The translations under genes and the position numbers were made by a program. A stretch of DNA of 64,000 nt from Glycine soja (Eukaryota > Streptophyta > Magnoliopsida > Fabales > Fabaceae): the NCBI RefSeq assembly GCF_004193775.1, contig NC_041019.1, positions 17,765,020-17,829,019 of the forward strand, given 5' to 3'. Shown here piece by piece: positions 10,896 through 22,273 of this stretch; position 1 is the stretch's first letter, and every line of letters begins with the position of its first letter. The notes beneath the pieces were generated by a model that was given only the letters and a program-made list of their open reading frames with translations, did not search any database and was not told where the DNA came from.

Positions 10896-11917
10896 TGTTA
10901 GTGCTTAGCTTTACTGAGTTTTAAAAGATTGGCTAAAATTTTGTTAAAACATAAGCACTCAGACAATGAAGGAAAGCTGGAGTTGCTGCACATGATGTCC
11001 AACGTTATGTCAAGGAATCAGATTGGGCTGCACAATGCACAAGGCAAGATAAAATGTCAAATGAAGAATTGAAGCTGCAGGATCCACGATGTCGGATACG
11101 ATGTCCAGGACATCCTGCCCGAAAATACTGGACACATAAATCTGTTATATCTTTAACAGATTAATGTGCAGTTAGCAACAGATTTGGCAATCTATCTTTA
11201 GGAACGAATTAAAAGATAATTAAAGTTCGAATTACAAACTTGAATAGTTCGTTCAGGGATTAAAGATTAAAGATAAAAACTAAAAGATCAAACTTTATCT
11301 TTTAGATCTTTAAGTGCAGATTTTTCAGGAGAATGATAGATCTCATCCAGCGCAAGTTGTTGCAGCCCAGATATGCACACTGCTATATAAACATGAAGGT
11401 TGCACGGGTTCTGTACCAAGTCCGGGATTGAAGAGTTATATTGTGAGTTTTGGGACTTGAGTGTTTTGTGAGCCACCTTGATGTCACCCTAACATCAAGT
11501 GTTGGACCTGAGTGTGTAGAGTTGATCTCTATACTGTGTGGAGTTGATCTCTTTTGTTCAGAGAGCAATCTCTGGTGTGTATTTGATTTAATTGTAAACA
11601 CGGGAGAGTGATTGAGAGAGAGTGAGAGGGGTTCTCATATCTAAGAGTGGCTCTTAGGTAGAGGTTGCACGGGTAGTGGTTAGGTGAGAAGGTTGTAAAC
11701 AGTGGCTGTTAGATCTTCGAACTAACACTATTTTAGTGGATTTCCTCCCTGGCTTGGTAGCCCCCAGATGTAGGTGACGTTGCACCGAACTGGGTTAACA
11801 ATTCTCTTGTGTTATTTACTTGTTTAATCTGTTCATACAGTCAAATATAATCTCCATGTTCTGAAGCGTGATGTCGTGACATCCGGTACGACATCTGACC
11901 TCTGTATCAGAATTTGA
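10896..11917 (+). repeat. SIRE1 LTR 2 (shared middle LTR)
   Basis: This LTR is 1,022 bp and serves as the 3' LTR of unit 1 and the 5' LTR of unit 2. It has no flanking target duplication. Its end reads TTTGA instead of TTTCA (G at 11916), so the canonical terminal CA is lost. Other bases private to it are T11374 and A11619. It shares A11189 and C11508 with LTR 3, and the LTR 1 state at the sites equivalent to 2679, 2962 and 3259. Confidence 0.92.
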
Positions 11918-11919
11918 AT

Positions 11920-11931
11920 TGGTATCAGAGC
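11920..11931 (+). promoter_or_regulatory. SIRE1 primer binding site, unit 2
   Basis: TGGTATCAGAGC, two bases past the middle LTR, is the initiator tRNA-Met primer site of unit 2. Confidence 0.85.
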
Positions 11932-11975
11932 AGGCACTCGAAATCACTGAGTGAGATCTAGGGAGATAAATTCTG

Positions 11976-14900
11976 ATGAACATGGAGAAAGAAGGAGGAC
12001 CAGTGTACAGACCACCAATTCTGGATGGAACCAACTATGAATACTGGAAAGCAAGCATGGTGGCCTTCCTCAAATCGCTGGATAGCAGAACCTGGAAAGC
12101 TGTCATCAAAGGCTGGGAACATCCCAAGATGCTGGACACAGAAGGAAAGCCCACTAATGAATTGAAGCCAAAAGAAGACTGGACAAAAGAAGAAGACGAA
12201 TTGGCACTTGGAAACTCCAAAGCTTTGAATGCTCTATTCAATGGAGTTGACAAGAATATCTTCAGACTGATCAACACATGCACAGTGGCCAAGGATGCAT
12301 GGGAGATCCTGAAAACCACTCATGAAGGAACCTCCAAAGTGAAGATGTCCAGATTGCAACTATTGGCTACAAAATTTGAAAATCTGAAGATGAAGGAGGA
12401 AGAGTGTATTCATGACTTCCACATGAACATTCTTGAAATTGCCAATGCTTGCACTGCCTTGGGAGAAAGGATGACAGACGAAAAGCTGGTGAGAAAGATC
12501 CTCAGATCCTTGCCTAAGAGATTTGACATGAAAGTCACTGCAATAGAGGAGGCCCAAGACATTTGCAACATGAGAGTAGATGAACTCATTGGTTCCCTTC
12601 AAACCTTTGAGCTAGGACTCTCGGATAGGACTGAAAAGAAGAGCAAGAATCTGGCGTTCGTGTCCAATGATGAAGGAGAAGAAGATGAGTATGACCTGGA
12701 TACTGATGAAGGTCTGACTAACGCAGTTGTGCTCCTTGGAAAACAGTTCAACAAAGTGCTGAACAGAATGGACAGGAGGCAGAAACCACATGTCCGGAAC
12801 ATCCCTTTCGACATCAGGAAAGGTAGTGAATACCAGAAAAGGTCAGAGGAAAAGCCCAGTCACAGCAAAGGAGTTCAATGCCATGGGTGTGAAGGCTATG
12901 GACACATCAAAGCTGAATGTCCCACTCATCTCAAGAAGCAGAGGAAAGGACTTTCTGTATGTCGGTCTGATGATACAGAGAGTGAACAAGAAAGTGATTC
13001 TGACAGAGATGTGAATGCACTCACTGGGAGATTTGAATCTGCTGAAGATTCAAGTGATACAGATAGTGAAATCACTTTTGATGAGCTTGCTATATCCTAT
13101 AGAGAACTATGCATCAAAAGTGAGAAGATTCTTCAGCAAGAAGCACAACTGAAGAAGGACATTGCAAATCTGGAGGCTGAGAAAGAGGCACATGAAGAGG
13201 AGATCTCTGAGCTTAAAGGAGAAGTTGGTTTTCTGAACTCTAAACTGGAAAACATGACAAAATCAATAAAGATGCTGAATAAAGGCTCAGATATGCTTGA
13301 TGAAGTGCTACAGCTTGGGAAGAATGTTGGAAACCAGAGAGGACTTGGGTTTAATCATAAATCTGCTGGCAGAATAACCATGACAGAATTTGTTCCTGCC
13401 AAAAACAGCACTGGAGCCACGATGTCACAACATCGGTCTCGACATCATGGAACGCAGCAGAAAAGGAGCAAAAGAAAGAAGTGGAGGTGTCACTACTGTG
13501 GCAAGTATGGTCACATAAAGCCCTTTTGCTATCATTTACATGGCCATCCACATCATGGAACTCAAAGTAGCAGCAGTGGAAGGAAGATGATGTGGGTTCC
13601 AAAACACAAGACTGTTAGTCTTGTTGTTCATACTTCACTTAGAGCATCAGCTAAGGAAGATTGGTACCTAGATAGCGGCTGTTCCAGACACATGACAGGA
13701 GTTAAAGAATTCCTGGTGAACATTGAACCTTGCTCCACTAGCTATGTGACATTTGGAGATGGCTCTAAAGGAAAGATCACTGGAATGGGAAAGCTAGCCC
13801 ATGATGGACTTCCTAGTCTGGACAAAGTACTGCTGGTGAAGGGACTGACTGCAAACTTGATCAGCATCAGTCAGTTGTGTGATGAAGGATTCAATGTAAA
13901 CTTCACAAAGTCAGAATGCTTGGTGACAAATGAGAAGAGTGAAGTTCTAATGAAGGGCAGCAGATCAAAGGACAACTGTTACCTATGGACACCTCAAGAA
14001 ACCAGTTACTCCTCCACATGTCTATCCTCCAAAGAAGATGAAGTCAGAATATGGCATCAAAGATTTGGACATCTGCACTTAAGAGGCATGAAGAAAATCA
14101 TTGACAAAGGTGCTGTTAGAGGCATTCCCAATCTGAAAATAGAAGAAGGCAGAATCTGTGGTGAATGTCAGATTGGAAAGCAAGTCAAGATGTCCCACCA
14201 GAAGCTTCAACATCAGACCACTTCCAGGGTGCTGGAACTACTTCACATGGACTTGATGGGGCCTATGCAAGTTGAAAGCCTTGGAGGAAAGAGGTATGCC
14301 TATGTTGTTGTGGATGATTTCTCCAGATTTACCTGGGTCAACTTTATCAGAGAGAAATCAGACACCTTTGAAGTATTCAAGGAGTTGAGTCTAAGACTTC
14401 AAAGAGAAAAAGACTGTGTCATCAAGAGAATCAAGAGTGACCATGGCAGAGAGTTTGAAAACAGCAAGTTTACTGAATTCTGCACATCTGAAGGCATCAC
14501 TCATGAGTTCTCTGCAGCCATTACACCACAACAAAATGGCATAGTTGAAAGGAAAAACAGGACTTTGCAAGAGACTGCTAGGGTCATGCTTCATGCCAAA
14601 GAACTTCCCTATAATCTCTGGGCTGAAGCCATGAACACAGCATGCTACATCCACAACAGAGTCACACTTAGAAGAGGGACTCCAACCACACTGTATGAAA
14701 TCTGGAAAGGGAGGAAGCCAACTGTCAAGCACTTCCACATCTTTGGAAGTCCATGTTACATTTTGGCAGACAGAGAGCAAAGGAGAAAGATGGATCCCAA
14801 GAGTGATGCAGGAATATTCCTGGGATACTCTACAAACAGCAGAGCATATAGAGTATTCAATTCCAGAACCAGAACTGTGATGGAATCCATCAATGTGGTT

Positions 14901-16709
14901 GTTGATGATCTAACTCCAGCAAGAAAGAAGGATGTCGAAGAAGATGTCAGAACATCGGGAGACAATGTAGCAGATACAGCTAAAAGTGCAGAAAATGCAG
15001 AAAACTCTGATTCTGCTACAGATGAACCAAACATCAACCAACCTGACAAGAAACCCTCCATTAGAATCCAGAAGATGCACCCCAAGGAGCTGATTATAGG
15101 AGATCCAAACAGAGGGGTCACTACAAGATCAAGGGAGATTGAGATTGTCTCCAATTCATGCTTTGTCTCCAAAATTGAGCCCAAGAATGTGAAAGAGGCA
15201 CTGACTGATGAGTTCTGGATCAATGCTATGCAAGAAGAATTGGGGCAATTCAAAAGGAATGAAGTTTGGGAGCTAGTTCCTAGACCCGAGGGAACTAATG
15301 TAATTGGCACCAAGTGGATCTTCAAGAACAAAACCAATGAAGAAGGTGTTATAACCAGAAACAAGGCCAGACTTGTTGCTCAAGGCTACACTCAGATTGA
15401 AGGTGTAGACTTTGATGAAACTTTCGCCCCTGTTGCTAGACTTGAGTCCATCAGATTGTTACTTGGTGTAGCTTGCACCCTCAAATTCAAGCTGTACCAG
15501 ATGGATGTGAAGAGCGCGTTTCTGAATGGATACCTGAATGAAGAAGTCTATGTGGAGCAGCCAAAGGGATTTGTAGATCCAACTCATCCAGATCATGTAT
15601 ACAGGCTCAAGAAGGCTCTCTATGGATTGAAGCAAGCTCCAAGAGCTTGGTATGAAAGGCTAACAGAGTTCCTTACTCAGCAAGGGTATAGGAAGGGAGG
15701 AATTGACAAGACTCTCTTTGTCAAACAAGATGCTGAAAACTTGATGATAGCACAAATATATGTTGATGACATTGTGTTTGGAGGGATGTCGAATGAGATG
15801 CTTCGACATTTTGTCCAACAGATGCAATCTGAATTTGAGATGAGTCTTGTTGGAGAGCTGACTTATTTTCTGGGACTCCAAGTGAAGCAGATGGAAGACA
15901 CCATATTCCTCTCACAAAGCAAGTATGCAAAGAACATTGTCAAGAAGTTTGGGATGGAAAATGCCAGCCATAAAAGAACACCTGCACCTACTCACTTGAA
16001 GCTGTCAAAGGATGAAGCTGGCACCAGTGTTGATCAAAGTCTGTACAGAAGCATGATTGGAAGTTTACTATATTTAACAGCAAGCAGACCTGACATCACC
16101 TTTGCAGTAGGTGTTTGTGCAAGATATCAAGCCAATCCCAAGATAAGTCACTTGAATCAAGTAAAGAGAATTCTGAAATATGTAAATGGCACCATTGACT
16201 ATGGGATTATGTACTGTCATTGTTCAGATTCAATGCTGGTTGGGTATTGTGATGCTGATTGGGCTGGAAGTGCAGATGACAGAAAAAGCACTTCGGGTGG
16301 ATGTTTCTATTTGGGAAACAATCTTATTTCATGGTTCAGCAAGAAGCAAAACTGCGTGTCCCTATCTACTGCTGAAGCAGAGTATATTGCAGCAGGAAGC
16401 AGCTGTTCACAACTAGTTTGGATGAAGCAGATGCTGAAGGAGTACAATGTCGAACAAGATGTCATGACATTGTACTGTGACAACATGAGTGCTATTAATA
16501 TTTCAAAAAATCCTGTTCAACACAGCAGAACCAAGCACATTGACATTAGACATCACTATATTAGAGATCTTGTTGATGATAAAGTGATCACACTGAAGCA
16601 TGTTGACACTAAGGAACAAATAGCAGATATTTTCACAAAGGCATTGGATGCAAATCAGTTTGAAAAACTGAGGGGCAAGCTGGGCATTTGTCTGCTAGAG
16701 GATTTATAG
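11976..16709 (+). CDS. gag-pol: SIRE1 Gag-Pol polyprotein, unit 2
   Basis: This frame has the same 1,577-codon length and domain order as the unit 1 copy 8,572 bp upstream. All catalytic motifs are kept: two zinc knuckles, protease DSG, integrase D759/D822/E858, YVDD and RNase H. I see two amino-acid differences from unit 1, both G-to-A transitions: K66 in Gag (A12171) and K820 in integrase (A14434), two residues before catalytic D822. Lysine or arginine at that place is common in copia integrases, so loss of function is not implied. The frame ends at the same leaky-type UAG. There is no frameshift or internal stop. Confidence 0.95.
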   Translation: MNMEKEGGPVYRPPILDGTNYEYWKASMVAFLKSLDSRTWKAVIKGWEHPKMLDTEGKPTNELKPKEDWTKEEDELALGNSKALNALFNGVDKNIFRLINTCTVAKDAWEILKTTHEGTSKVKMSRLQLLATKFENLKMKEEECIHDFHMNILEIANACTALGERMTDEKLVRKILRSLPKRFDMKVTAIEEAQDICNMRVDELIGSLQTFELGLSDRTEKKSKNLAFVSNDEGEEDEYDLDTDEGLTNAVVLLGKQFNKVLNRMDRRQKPHVRNIPFDIRKGSEYQKRSEEKPSHSKGVQCHGCEGYGHIKAECPTHLKKQRKGLSVCRSDDTESEQESDSDRDVNALTGRFESAEDSSDTDSEITFDELAISYRELCIKSEKILQQEAQLKKDIANLEAEKEAHEEEISELKGEVGFLNSKLENMTKSIKMLNKGSDMLDEVLQLGKNVGNQRGLGFNHKSAGRITMTEFVPAKNSTGATMSQHRSRHHGTQQKRSKRKKWRCHYCGKYGHIKPFCYHLHGHPHHGTQSSSSGRKMMWVPKHKTVSLVVHTSLRASAKEDWYLDSGCSRHMTGVKEFLVNIEPCSTSYVTFGDGSKGKITGMGKLAHDGLPSLDKVLLVKGLTANLISISQLCDEGFNVNFTKSECLVTNEKSEVLMKGSRSKDNCYLWTPQETSYSSTCLSSKEDEVRIWHQRFGHLHLRGMKKIIDKGAVRGIPNLKIEEGRICGECQIGKQVKMSHQKLQHQTTSRVLELLHMDLMGPMQVESLGGKRYAYVVVDDFSRFTWVNFIREKSDTFEVFKELSLRLQREKDCVIKRIKSDHGREFENSKFTEFCTSEGITHEFSAAITPQQNGIVERKNRTLQETARVMLHAKELPYNLWAEAMNTACYIHNRVTLRRGTPTTLYEIWKGRKPTVKHFHIFGSPCYILADREQRRKMDPKSDAGIFLGYSTNSRAYRVFNSRTRTVMESINVVVDDLTPARKKDVEEDVRTSGDNVADTAKSAENAENSDSATDEPNINQPDKKPSIRIQKMHPKELIIGDPNRGVTTRSREIEIVSNSCFVSKIEPKNVKEALTDEFWINAMQEELGQFKRNEVWELVPRPEGTNVIGTKWIFKNKTNEEGVITRNKARLVAQGYTQIEGVDFDETFAPVARLESIRLLLGVACTLKFKLYQMDVKSAFLNGYLNEEVYVEQPKGFVDPTHPDHVYRLKKALYGLKQAPRAWYERLTEFLTQQGYRKGGIDKTLFVKQDAENLMIAQIYVDDIVFGGMSNEMLRHFVQQMQSEFEMSLVGELTYFLGLQVKQMEDTIFLSQSKYAKNIVKKFGMENASHKRTPAPTHLKLSKDEAGTSVDQSLYRSMIGSLLYLTASRPDITFAVGVCARYQANPKISHLNQVKRILKYVNGTIDYGIMYCHCSDSMLVGYCDADWAGSADDRKSTSGGCFYLGNNLISWFSKKQNCVSLSTAEAEYIAAGSSCSQLVWMKQMLKEYNVEQDVMTLYCDNMSAINISKNPVQHSRTKHIDIRHHYIRDLVDDKVITLKHVDTKEQIADIFTKALDANQFEKLRGKLGICLLEDL

Positions 16710-16715
16710 CAATTA
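16707..16715 (+). promoter_or_regulatory. Leaky stop context UAG CAA UUA, unit 2
   Basis: Same CAR-YYA context as unit 1, with the same open in-frame link to the envelope-like ORF. Confidence 0.8.
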
Positions 16716-16901
16716 CTGTTATCTGAACGTGCTCAAACGTTAATAGCGCGTTCTCTACTGGGCCAAGACAAATTCGACCGTTGCTTCACACGTCCCTTTA
16801 CATTCCTCATTCAAACTTATATTGTCGTGGTAATCCCGTCTTCAGCATTTCCCAACAGCTCTCAGAAATTCACGAAACCATTCCAAAAGCTCTGCTTCTC
16901 C

Positions 16902-18752
16902 ATGGCTACCTCACCAAAAGAAACTTCATCTCCTGGTTCACCCTCTGTACCATCATCTCCATCATCCACCAAAGCACCATCAAACCAGGAACAACCTGAA
17001 TTCCATATCCAACCCACACAAATGATTCCTGGTCAAGCCCCTGTTCCTGAGAAACTAGTTCCCAAAAGACAACAGGGAGTGAAGACTTCTGAAAACCCTA
17101 GCCTTGCAACAAGTCCTAGGGAAGTAGACACGGAGATGGATAAGAAGATCCGCAATATTGTGAGTAACATTCTGAAAAATGCTTCTGTCCCTGATGCTGA
17201 TGAAGATGTTCCAACATCTCCGACCCCAAATGTTTCTGTCCCTGATGCTGATAAAGATGTTCCAACATCTTCCACCCCAAATGCTGAAGTCCTCCCTTCA
17301 CCCAGTGAAGAGGAATCAACAGATGAAGAAGATCAAGCCACAGAAGAGACCCCTGCACCAAGGGCACCAGAACCTGCTCCAGGTGACCTCATTGACCTAG
17401 AAGAAGTAGAATCTGATGAGGAACCCATTGCCAACAAGTTGGCACCTGGCATTGCAGCAAGATTACAAGGCAGAAAGGGAAAAACCCCCATTACTAGGTA
17501 TGGACGAATCAAAACTATGGCACAGAAGAAGAGCACACCAATCACTCCTACCACATCCAGATGGAGCAAAGTTGCAATCCCTTCCAAGAAGAGGAAAGAA
17601 ATTTCCTCATCTGATTCTGATTATGATGTCGAACTAGATGTTCCCGACATCAAGCGGGCCAAGAAATCAGGGAAAAAGGTGCCTGGAAATGTCCCTGATG
17701 CACCATTGGACAACATCTCATTTCACTCCATTGGCAATGTTGAAAGGTGGAAATTTGTATATCAACGAAGGCTTGCTTTAGAAAGAGAACTGGGAAGAAA
17801 TGCCTTGGATTGCAAGGAGATCATGGACCTCATCAAGGCTGCTGGACTGCTGAAAACTGTCACCAAGTTGGGCGACTGCTATGAAAGTCTAGTCAGGGAA
17901 TTCATTGTCAACATTCCCTCTGACATAACAAACAGAAAGAGTGATGAGTATCAGAAAGTGTTTGTCAGAGGAAAATGTGTTAGATTCTCCCCTGCTGTGA
18001 TCAACAAATACCTGGGCAGACCTACTGAAGGAGTGGTGGATATTGATGTTTCTGAGCATCAGATTGCCAAGGAAATCACTGCCAAACGAGTCCAGCATTG
18101 GCCAAAGAAAGGGAAGCTTTCTGCAGGGAAGCTAAGTGTGAAGTATGCAATCCTGCACAGGATTGGGGCTGCAAACTGGGTACCCACCAATCACACTTCC
18201 ACTGTTGCCACAGGTTTGGGTAAATTTCTGTATGCTGTTGGAACCAAGTCCAAATTTAATTTTGGAAACTATATTTTTGATCAAACTGTTAAGCATTCAG
18301 AATCTTTTGCTGTCAAATTACCCATTGCCTTCCCAACTGTATTGTGTGGCATTATGTTGAGTCAACATCCCAATATCTTAAACAACATTGACTCTGTGAT
18401 GAAGAGAGAATCTCCTCTATCCCTGCATTACAAACTGTTTGAGGGGACACATGTCCCAGACATTGTCTCGACATCAGGGAAAGCTGCTGCTTCAGGTGCT
18501 GTGTCCAAGGATGCTTTGATTGCTGAACTCAAGGACACATGCAAGGTGCTGGAAGCAACCATCAAAGCCACCACAGAGAAGAAAATGGAGCTGGAACGCC
18601 TGATCAAAAGGCTCTCAGACAGTGGCATTGATGATGGACAAGCAGCTGAGGAAGAAGAAGCAGCTGAGGAAGAAGAAGAAGCTGCTGAGGAAGAAGAAGA
18701 TGCAGCAGAGGATACAGAATCAGATGATGATGATTCTGAAGCCACCCCATGA
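16902..18752 (+). CDS. SIRE1 envelope-like protein, unit 2
   Basis: By eye this copy matches the unit 1 envelope-like protein residue for residue, and the first ATG is again 192 bases past the pol stop with an open frame between them. The layout is the same: acidic Ser/Pro-rich N-terminal third, basic patch, central plant-transposon-type block, short hydrophobic segment, coiled coil and Glu-rich tail. Identity over the whole ORF, against 0.5 percent difference between the LTRs, is part of the discordance described in the findings. Confidence 0.85.
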   Translation: MATSPKETSSPGSPSVPSSPSSTKAPSNQEQPEFHIQPTQMIPGQAPVPEKLVPKRQQGVKTSENPSLATSPREVDTEMDKKIRNIVSNILKNASVPDADEDVPTSPTPNVSVPDADKDVPTSSTPNAEVLPSPSEEESTDEEDQATEETPAPRAPEPAPGDLIDLEEVESDEEPIANKLAPGIAARLQGRKGKTPITRYGRIKTMAQKKSTPITPTTSRWSKVAIPSKKRKEISSSDSDYDVELDVPDIKRAKKSGKKVPGNVPDAPLDNISFHSIGNVERWKFVYQRRLALERELGRNALDCKEIMDLIKAAGLLKTVTKLGDCYESLVREFIVNIPSDITNRKSDEYQKVFVRGKCVRFSPAVINKYLGRPTEGVVDIDVSEHQIAKEITAKRVQHWPKKGKLSAGKLSVKYAILHRIGAANWVPTNHTSTVATGLGKFLYAVGTKSKFNFGNYIFDQTVKHSESFAVKLPIAFPTVLCGIMLSQHPNILNNIDSVMKRESPLSLHYKLFEGTHVPDIVSTSGKAAASGAVSKDALIAELKDTCKVLEATIKATTEKKMELERLIKRLSDSGIDDGQAAEEEEAAEEEEEAAEEEEDAAEDTESDDDDSEATP

Positions 18753-19455
18753 TCATCAGACCTTTATTTTTGCTTTTTACTCTTACTAGCTATAGGGGCA
18801 TGTCCCTTTGAACAATTGATTGCTATTGGTCTGTAATATTTGCATGCATTCTACTTTTGTCAAATTCTGTCTAAAAAGGGGGAGTAATAGTATTAATAGT
18901 ATTATGCATGATTTATGATTTTGAGTAGTAGGATACGATGTATGCATGATTCATGATTTTGAGGGGGAGTTGTATGATACGACGATGTATGCATGATTCA
19001 TGATTTTGAGGGGGAGTTGTATGATACGATGTATGCATGATTCATGATTTTGAGGGGGAGACTGCTGCTGCTGATGATGACTGATAGAAGAAGCTACTGT
19101 AACTACGAGTAGCTGATAGAAGATGCTGCAGCTAGAGCATGGAGACAGGGGGAGCAGAAAGCTGATGTCACGTGAGATGTCTTGACATCCTGGAAAAGAC
19201 TAGTAGCTGATAGAAGATGCTGCAGTGAACTGCTTCACAGCAGTAAGAGCATGGAGACAGGGGGAGCAGAAAACTGATGTCACGAGAGATGTCTTGACAT
19301 CCTGGAAACGACTTGCAACTTGCAGAATTTTGGCTGTCGCCACTACAGATACCGCTGTGCTTGATTACTCTGATAATGAAAGTTGCTGATCCCACTTGCA
19401 TAACTGCTCGTACCTGCTCACGAAGTGTCTAAGTATGTTTTAGACAAAATTTGCC
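18753..19455 (+). repeat. SIRE1 3' untranslated region with purine-tract repeat arrays, unit 2
   Basis: This is the unit 2 counterpart of 10181-10883. It has the 44-47-bp repeats at 18932, 18976 and 19023, the two-copy 100-bp repeat at about 19108-19313, and the same six GGGGGAG runs. I see no difference from unit 1. Confidence 0.8.
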
Positions 19456-19466
19456 AAAGGGGGAGA
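19456..19466 (+). promoter_or_regulatory. SIRE1 polypurine tract, unit 2
   Basis: AAAGGGGGAGA ends one base before LTR 3. Confidence 0.85.
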
Positions 19467-19467
19467 T

Positions 19468-20489
19468 TGTTAGTGCTTAGCTTTACTGAGTTTTAAAAGA
19501 TTGGCTAAAATTTTGTTAAAACATAAGCACTCAGACAATGAAGGAAAGCTGGAGTTGCTGCACATGATGTCCAACGTTATGTCAAGGAATCAGATTGGGC
19601 TGCACAATGCACAAGGCAAGATAAAATGTCAAATGAAGAATTGAAGCTGCAGGATCCACGATGTCGGATACGATGTCCAGGACATCCTGCCCGAAAATAC
19701 TGGACACATAAATCTGTTATATCTTTAACAGATTAATGTGCAGTTAGCAACAGATTTGGCAATCTATCTTTAGGAACGAATTAAAAGATAATTAAAGTTC
19801 GAATTACAAACTTGAATAGTTCATTCAGGGATTAAAGATTAAAGATAAAAACTAAAAGATCAAACTTTATCTTTTAGATCTTTAAGTGCAGATTTTTCAG
19901 GAGAATGATAGATCTCATCCAGCGCAAGTTGTTGCAGCCCAGATACGCACACTGCTATATAAACATGAAGGTTGCACGGGTTCTGTACCAAGTCCGGGAT
20001 TGAAGAGTTATATTGTGAGTTTTGGGACTTGAGTGTTTTGTGAGCCACCTTGATGTCACCCTAACATCAAGTGTTGGACCTGAGTGTGTAGAGTTGATCT
20101 CTATAGTGTGTGGAGTTGATCTCTTTTGTTCAGAGAGCAATCTCTGGTGTGTATTTGATTTAATTGTAAACACGGGAGAGTGATTGAGAGGGAGTGAGAG
20201 GGGTTCTCATATCTAAGAGTGGCTCTTAGGTAGAGGTTGCACGGGTAGTGGTTAGGTGAGAAGGTTGTAAACAGTGGCTGTTAGATCTTCGAACTAACAC
20301 TATTTTAGTGGATTTCCTCCCTGGCTTGGTAGCCCCCAGATGTAGGTGACGTTGCACCGAACTGGGTTAACAATTCTCTTGTGTTATTTACTTGTTTAAT
20401 CTATTCATACAGTCAAATATAATCTCCATGTTCTGAAGCGTGATGTCGTGACATCCGGTACGACATCTGACCTCTGTATCAGAATTTCA
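19468..20489 (+). repeat. SIRE1 LTR 3 (3' LTR of unit 2)
   Basis: This LTR is 1,022 bp, begins TGTTAGTGC, ends TTTCA and is followed directly by the GCTAG duplication. Bases private to it among the three LTRs are A19823, G20106 and A20403. It differs from LTR 1 at five sites and from LTR 2 at six. Confidence 0.92.
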
Positions 20490-20494
20490 GCTAG
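20490..20494. repeat. Target site duplication GCTAG, right copy
   Basis: Partner of 2319-2323. Confidence 0.9.
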
Positions 20495-22081
20495 AAATTC
20501 TTACATTTATGTTGTTACAATGCTGGTGCTGTTACAAACATTGGGAGAGTCATTTTAGGTCATTAAGCTATGTCCATATTTTATCATCATGGTTGTTTTG
20601 AAAATCCAGCCCCATATCTCTCACAAAATCCGACATTCATCATTAGAAGTCTTGTAATAGCCTTAACTGAGTTCAAACTTTGTAGGTGATTATAACCTTG
20701 GTACATCACTTACAAATCAAAGGTCTGATGTAATATGTAAGTACAAAGAGTTATTTTTTGATTAATTTTCTTTATATTTATTTATAGAAATTTTGGTCAA
20801 CCATTTTACCCTAAATGTAGGGCAAAAGGAAAAATTACATTTTATCCCATTGTTTCTTCTTGTGAGGCTCATAATTGGTCAATCAAAGAGCAAAGATAAC
20901 AAAAATAAGGCACATTCTGAATCAAATGAGTGTTTTGTTTGGCTGCTACAACTTGTACACTTATAAAGTTAGAATTCATGTTTGGCAGTGTAATCTATTA
21001 AGTTAATCTAAGTATAACCTTTCAATTTTTGTTGGCTAGATCAACTTACTGTTGTATATACTACAAGTAAATATTGTTACTTGTTTCCTTAATTAATTGG
21101 ATAAGCTATGGTTTTAGATTTAGTAAAAGATGTAGCTATATATGATTTCTATAATTTTCAATCTAATAGCCATATATAGTGGAAGGATGAATATCGTGAA
21201 CATGCATTATGTGTGAACTTTGGTCCCCCACAACCTAAGCTAATGTTGAAACAATAGAAAAACAATTTGATAATGGAAGTAGAGTAACCAGAGATTGGCA
21301 TTTGTCCTAGCACATCATATCCATGTCCCCTTCTCACTGCTGTTGGCATGTGATGAAGTTGTATCTCTTAGAGAAAGTGACTTGCCACTATCAATGCCTA
21401 AAACTATTGCCCAACAACAACTTTGGGTTGGATTTATTATGGAAATAACTCTTACTTACACCTGAGCCTTGAAGACCCATGACTTTGTTGGGCCCATAAC
21501 TTTTGGGACCATTTTTTGTTTTTTATCATGTCTTTTTACCAACAGAAGAATGAATGAGTCTTTAAGATGAAATCAAATTAAACGAAAAGGAATGCCTACA
21601 ACATAGACCTTTCCAATTGGATCAAGTTCTAGAATACTAAAGTGGCATTCACATAATATATAGTACTACTACATACTCTTTTTGACTATGGAGCTACCTT
21701 GCTATCTCAGTCATGAACAATGATTTTTTTCAGTATTCTTTTAACAGTTCTAGTTTTACATTTCAAATAGGCAGCATCTGCCTTTTATGCAGACATGCTT
21801 AAGTTAGACGGTGACATGTTGATGTGGTTGTGGAAGTTTCTTGTCTTTTGGGCTTCCCTAGCATTTTCCATTATGATTGTCATGCCTAATAATGACTTTC
21901 ATTGTTAGAAGCATAATTGCTGGTTACATGTGAGGATTAGGTAGTACTAGCTTAGTAACTAATACTTGTAACAAATTATTTGCAAGTCCAAATTCAGACA
22001 GATTAGCATTGTTGCTATTAACACTATCAACCATGTACTAGCTATCTTGGTTTATTATAACATGTTGATAATTCAACTCCT
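20495..22081. other. AT-rich stretch, no gene recognised
   Basis: I see only short chance frames, no splice-consistent coding similarity, no LTR termini and no long repeats. It is the right flank of the SIRE1 insertion site. Confidence 0.5.
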
Positions 22082-22273
22082 CTATGAATAGAGAGCTTTA
22101 GCCAATGCATGTGCTTCAGCTTCATTTGCATGAGGGGATCCCATTCTACAATCTGTTTTTGCCAAATCAGAAGCACCATTACTATTTTCGATGCATAAGC
22201 CATATCTGAATAGACCTTGGTCTTGGAAAATTATTGCATCACCACCACATGTTAATACAACAATGTTTTCCAC
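22082..22273 (-). pseudogene. RNase H-like (RVT_3 type) fragment
   Basis: The 63-codon frame contains a stretch that reads like the reverse-transcriptase-like RNase H domain found in plant LINE-derived proteins: 'CIENSNG' followed by 'LAKTDCRMGSP' and 'NEAEAHALAKAL'. Known members have a glycine-containing turn, then a tryptophan-type strand, then the EAEA helix. Only that central part is present, with no start context, no upstream polymerase and no downstream DxxxxV strand. I take it as a decayed LINE tail or captured domain. Confidence 0.4.

Larger units (their letters stand above)
2324..20489 (+). mobile_element. SIRE1: Tandem SIRE1 array: LTR-internal-LTR-internal-LTR
   Basis: Three 1,022-bp LTRs (2324-3345, 10896-11917, 19468-20489) alternate with two 7,550-bp internal regions. 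The repeat period is exactly 8,572 bp both times, so no indel separates the units. One GCTAG duplication flanks the array, and the middle LTR has no target duplication of its own. SIRE1 is a Sirevirus (Ty1/copia, Pseudoviridae) of soybean with an envelope-like gene. By eye the two internal regions differ at only two bases (3599/12171 and 5862/14434), while the LTRs differ pairwise at five or six. Unequal recombination between the LTRs of one element is the simplest origin. An assembly artefact is the main alternative. Confidence 0.92.
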
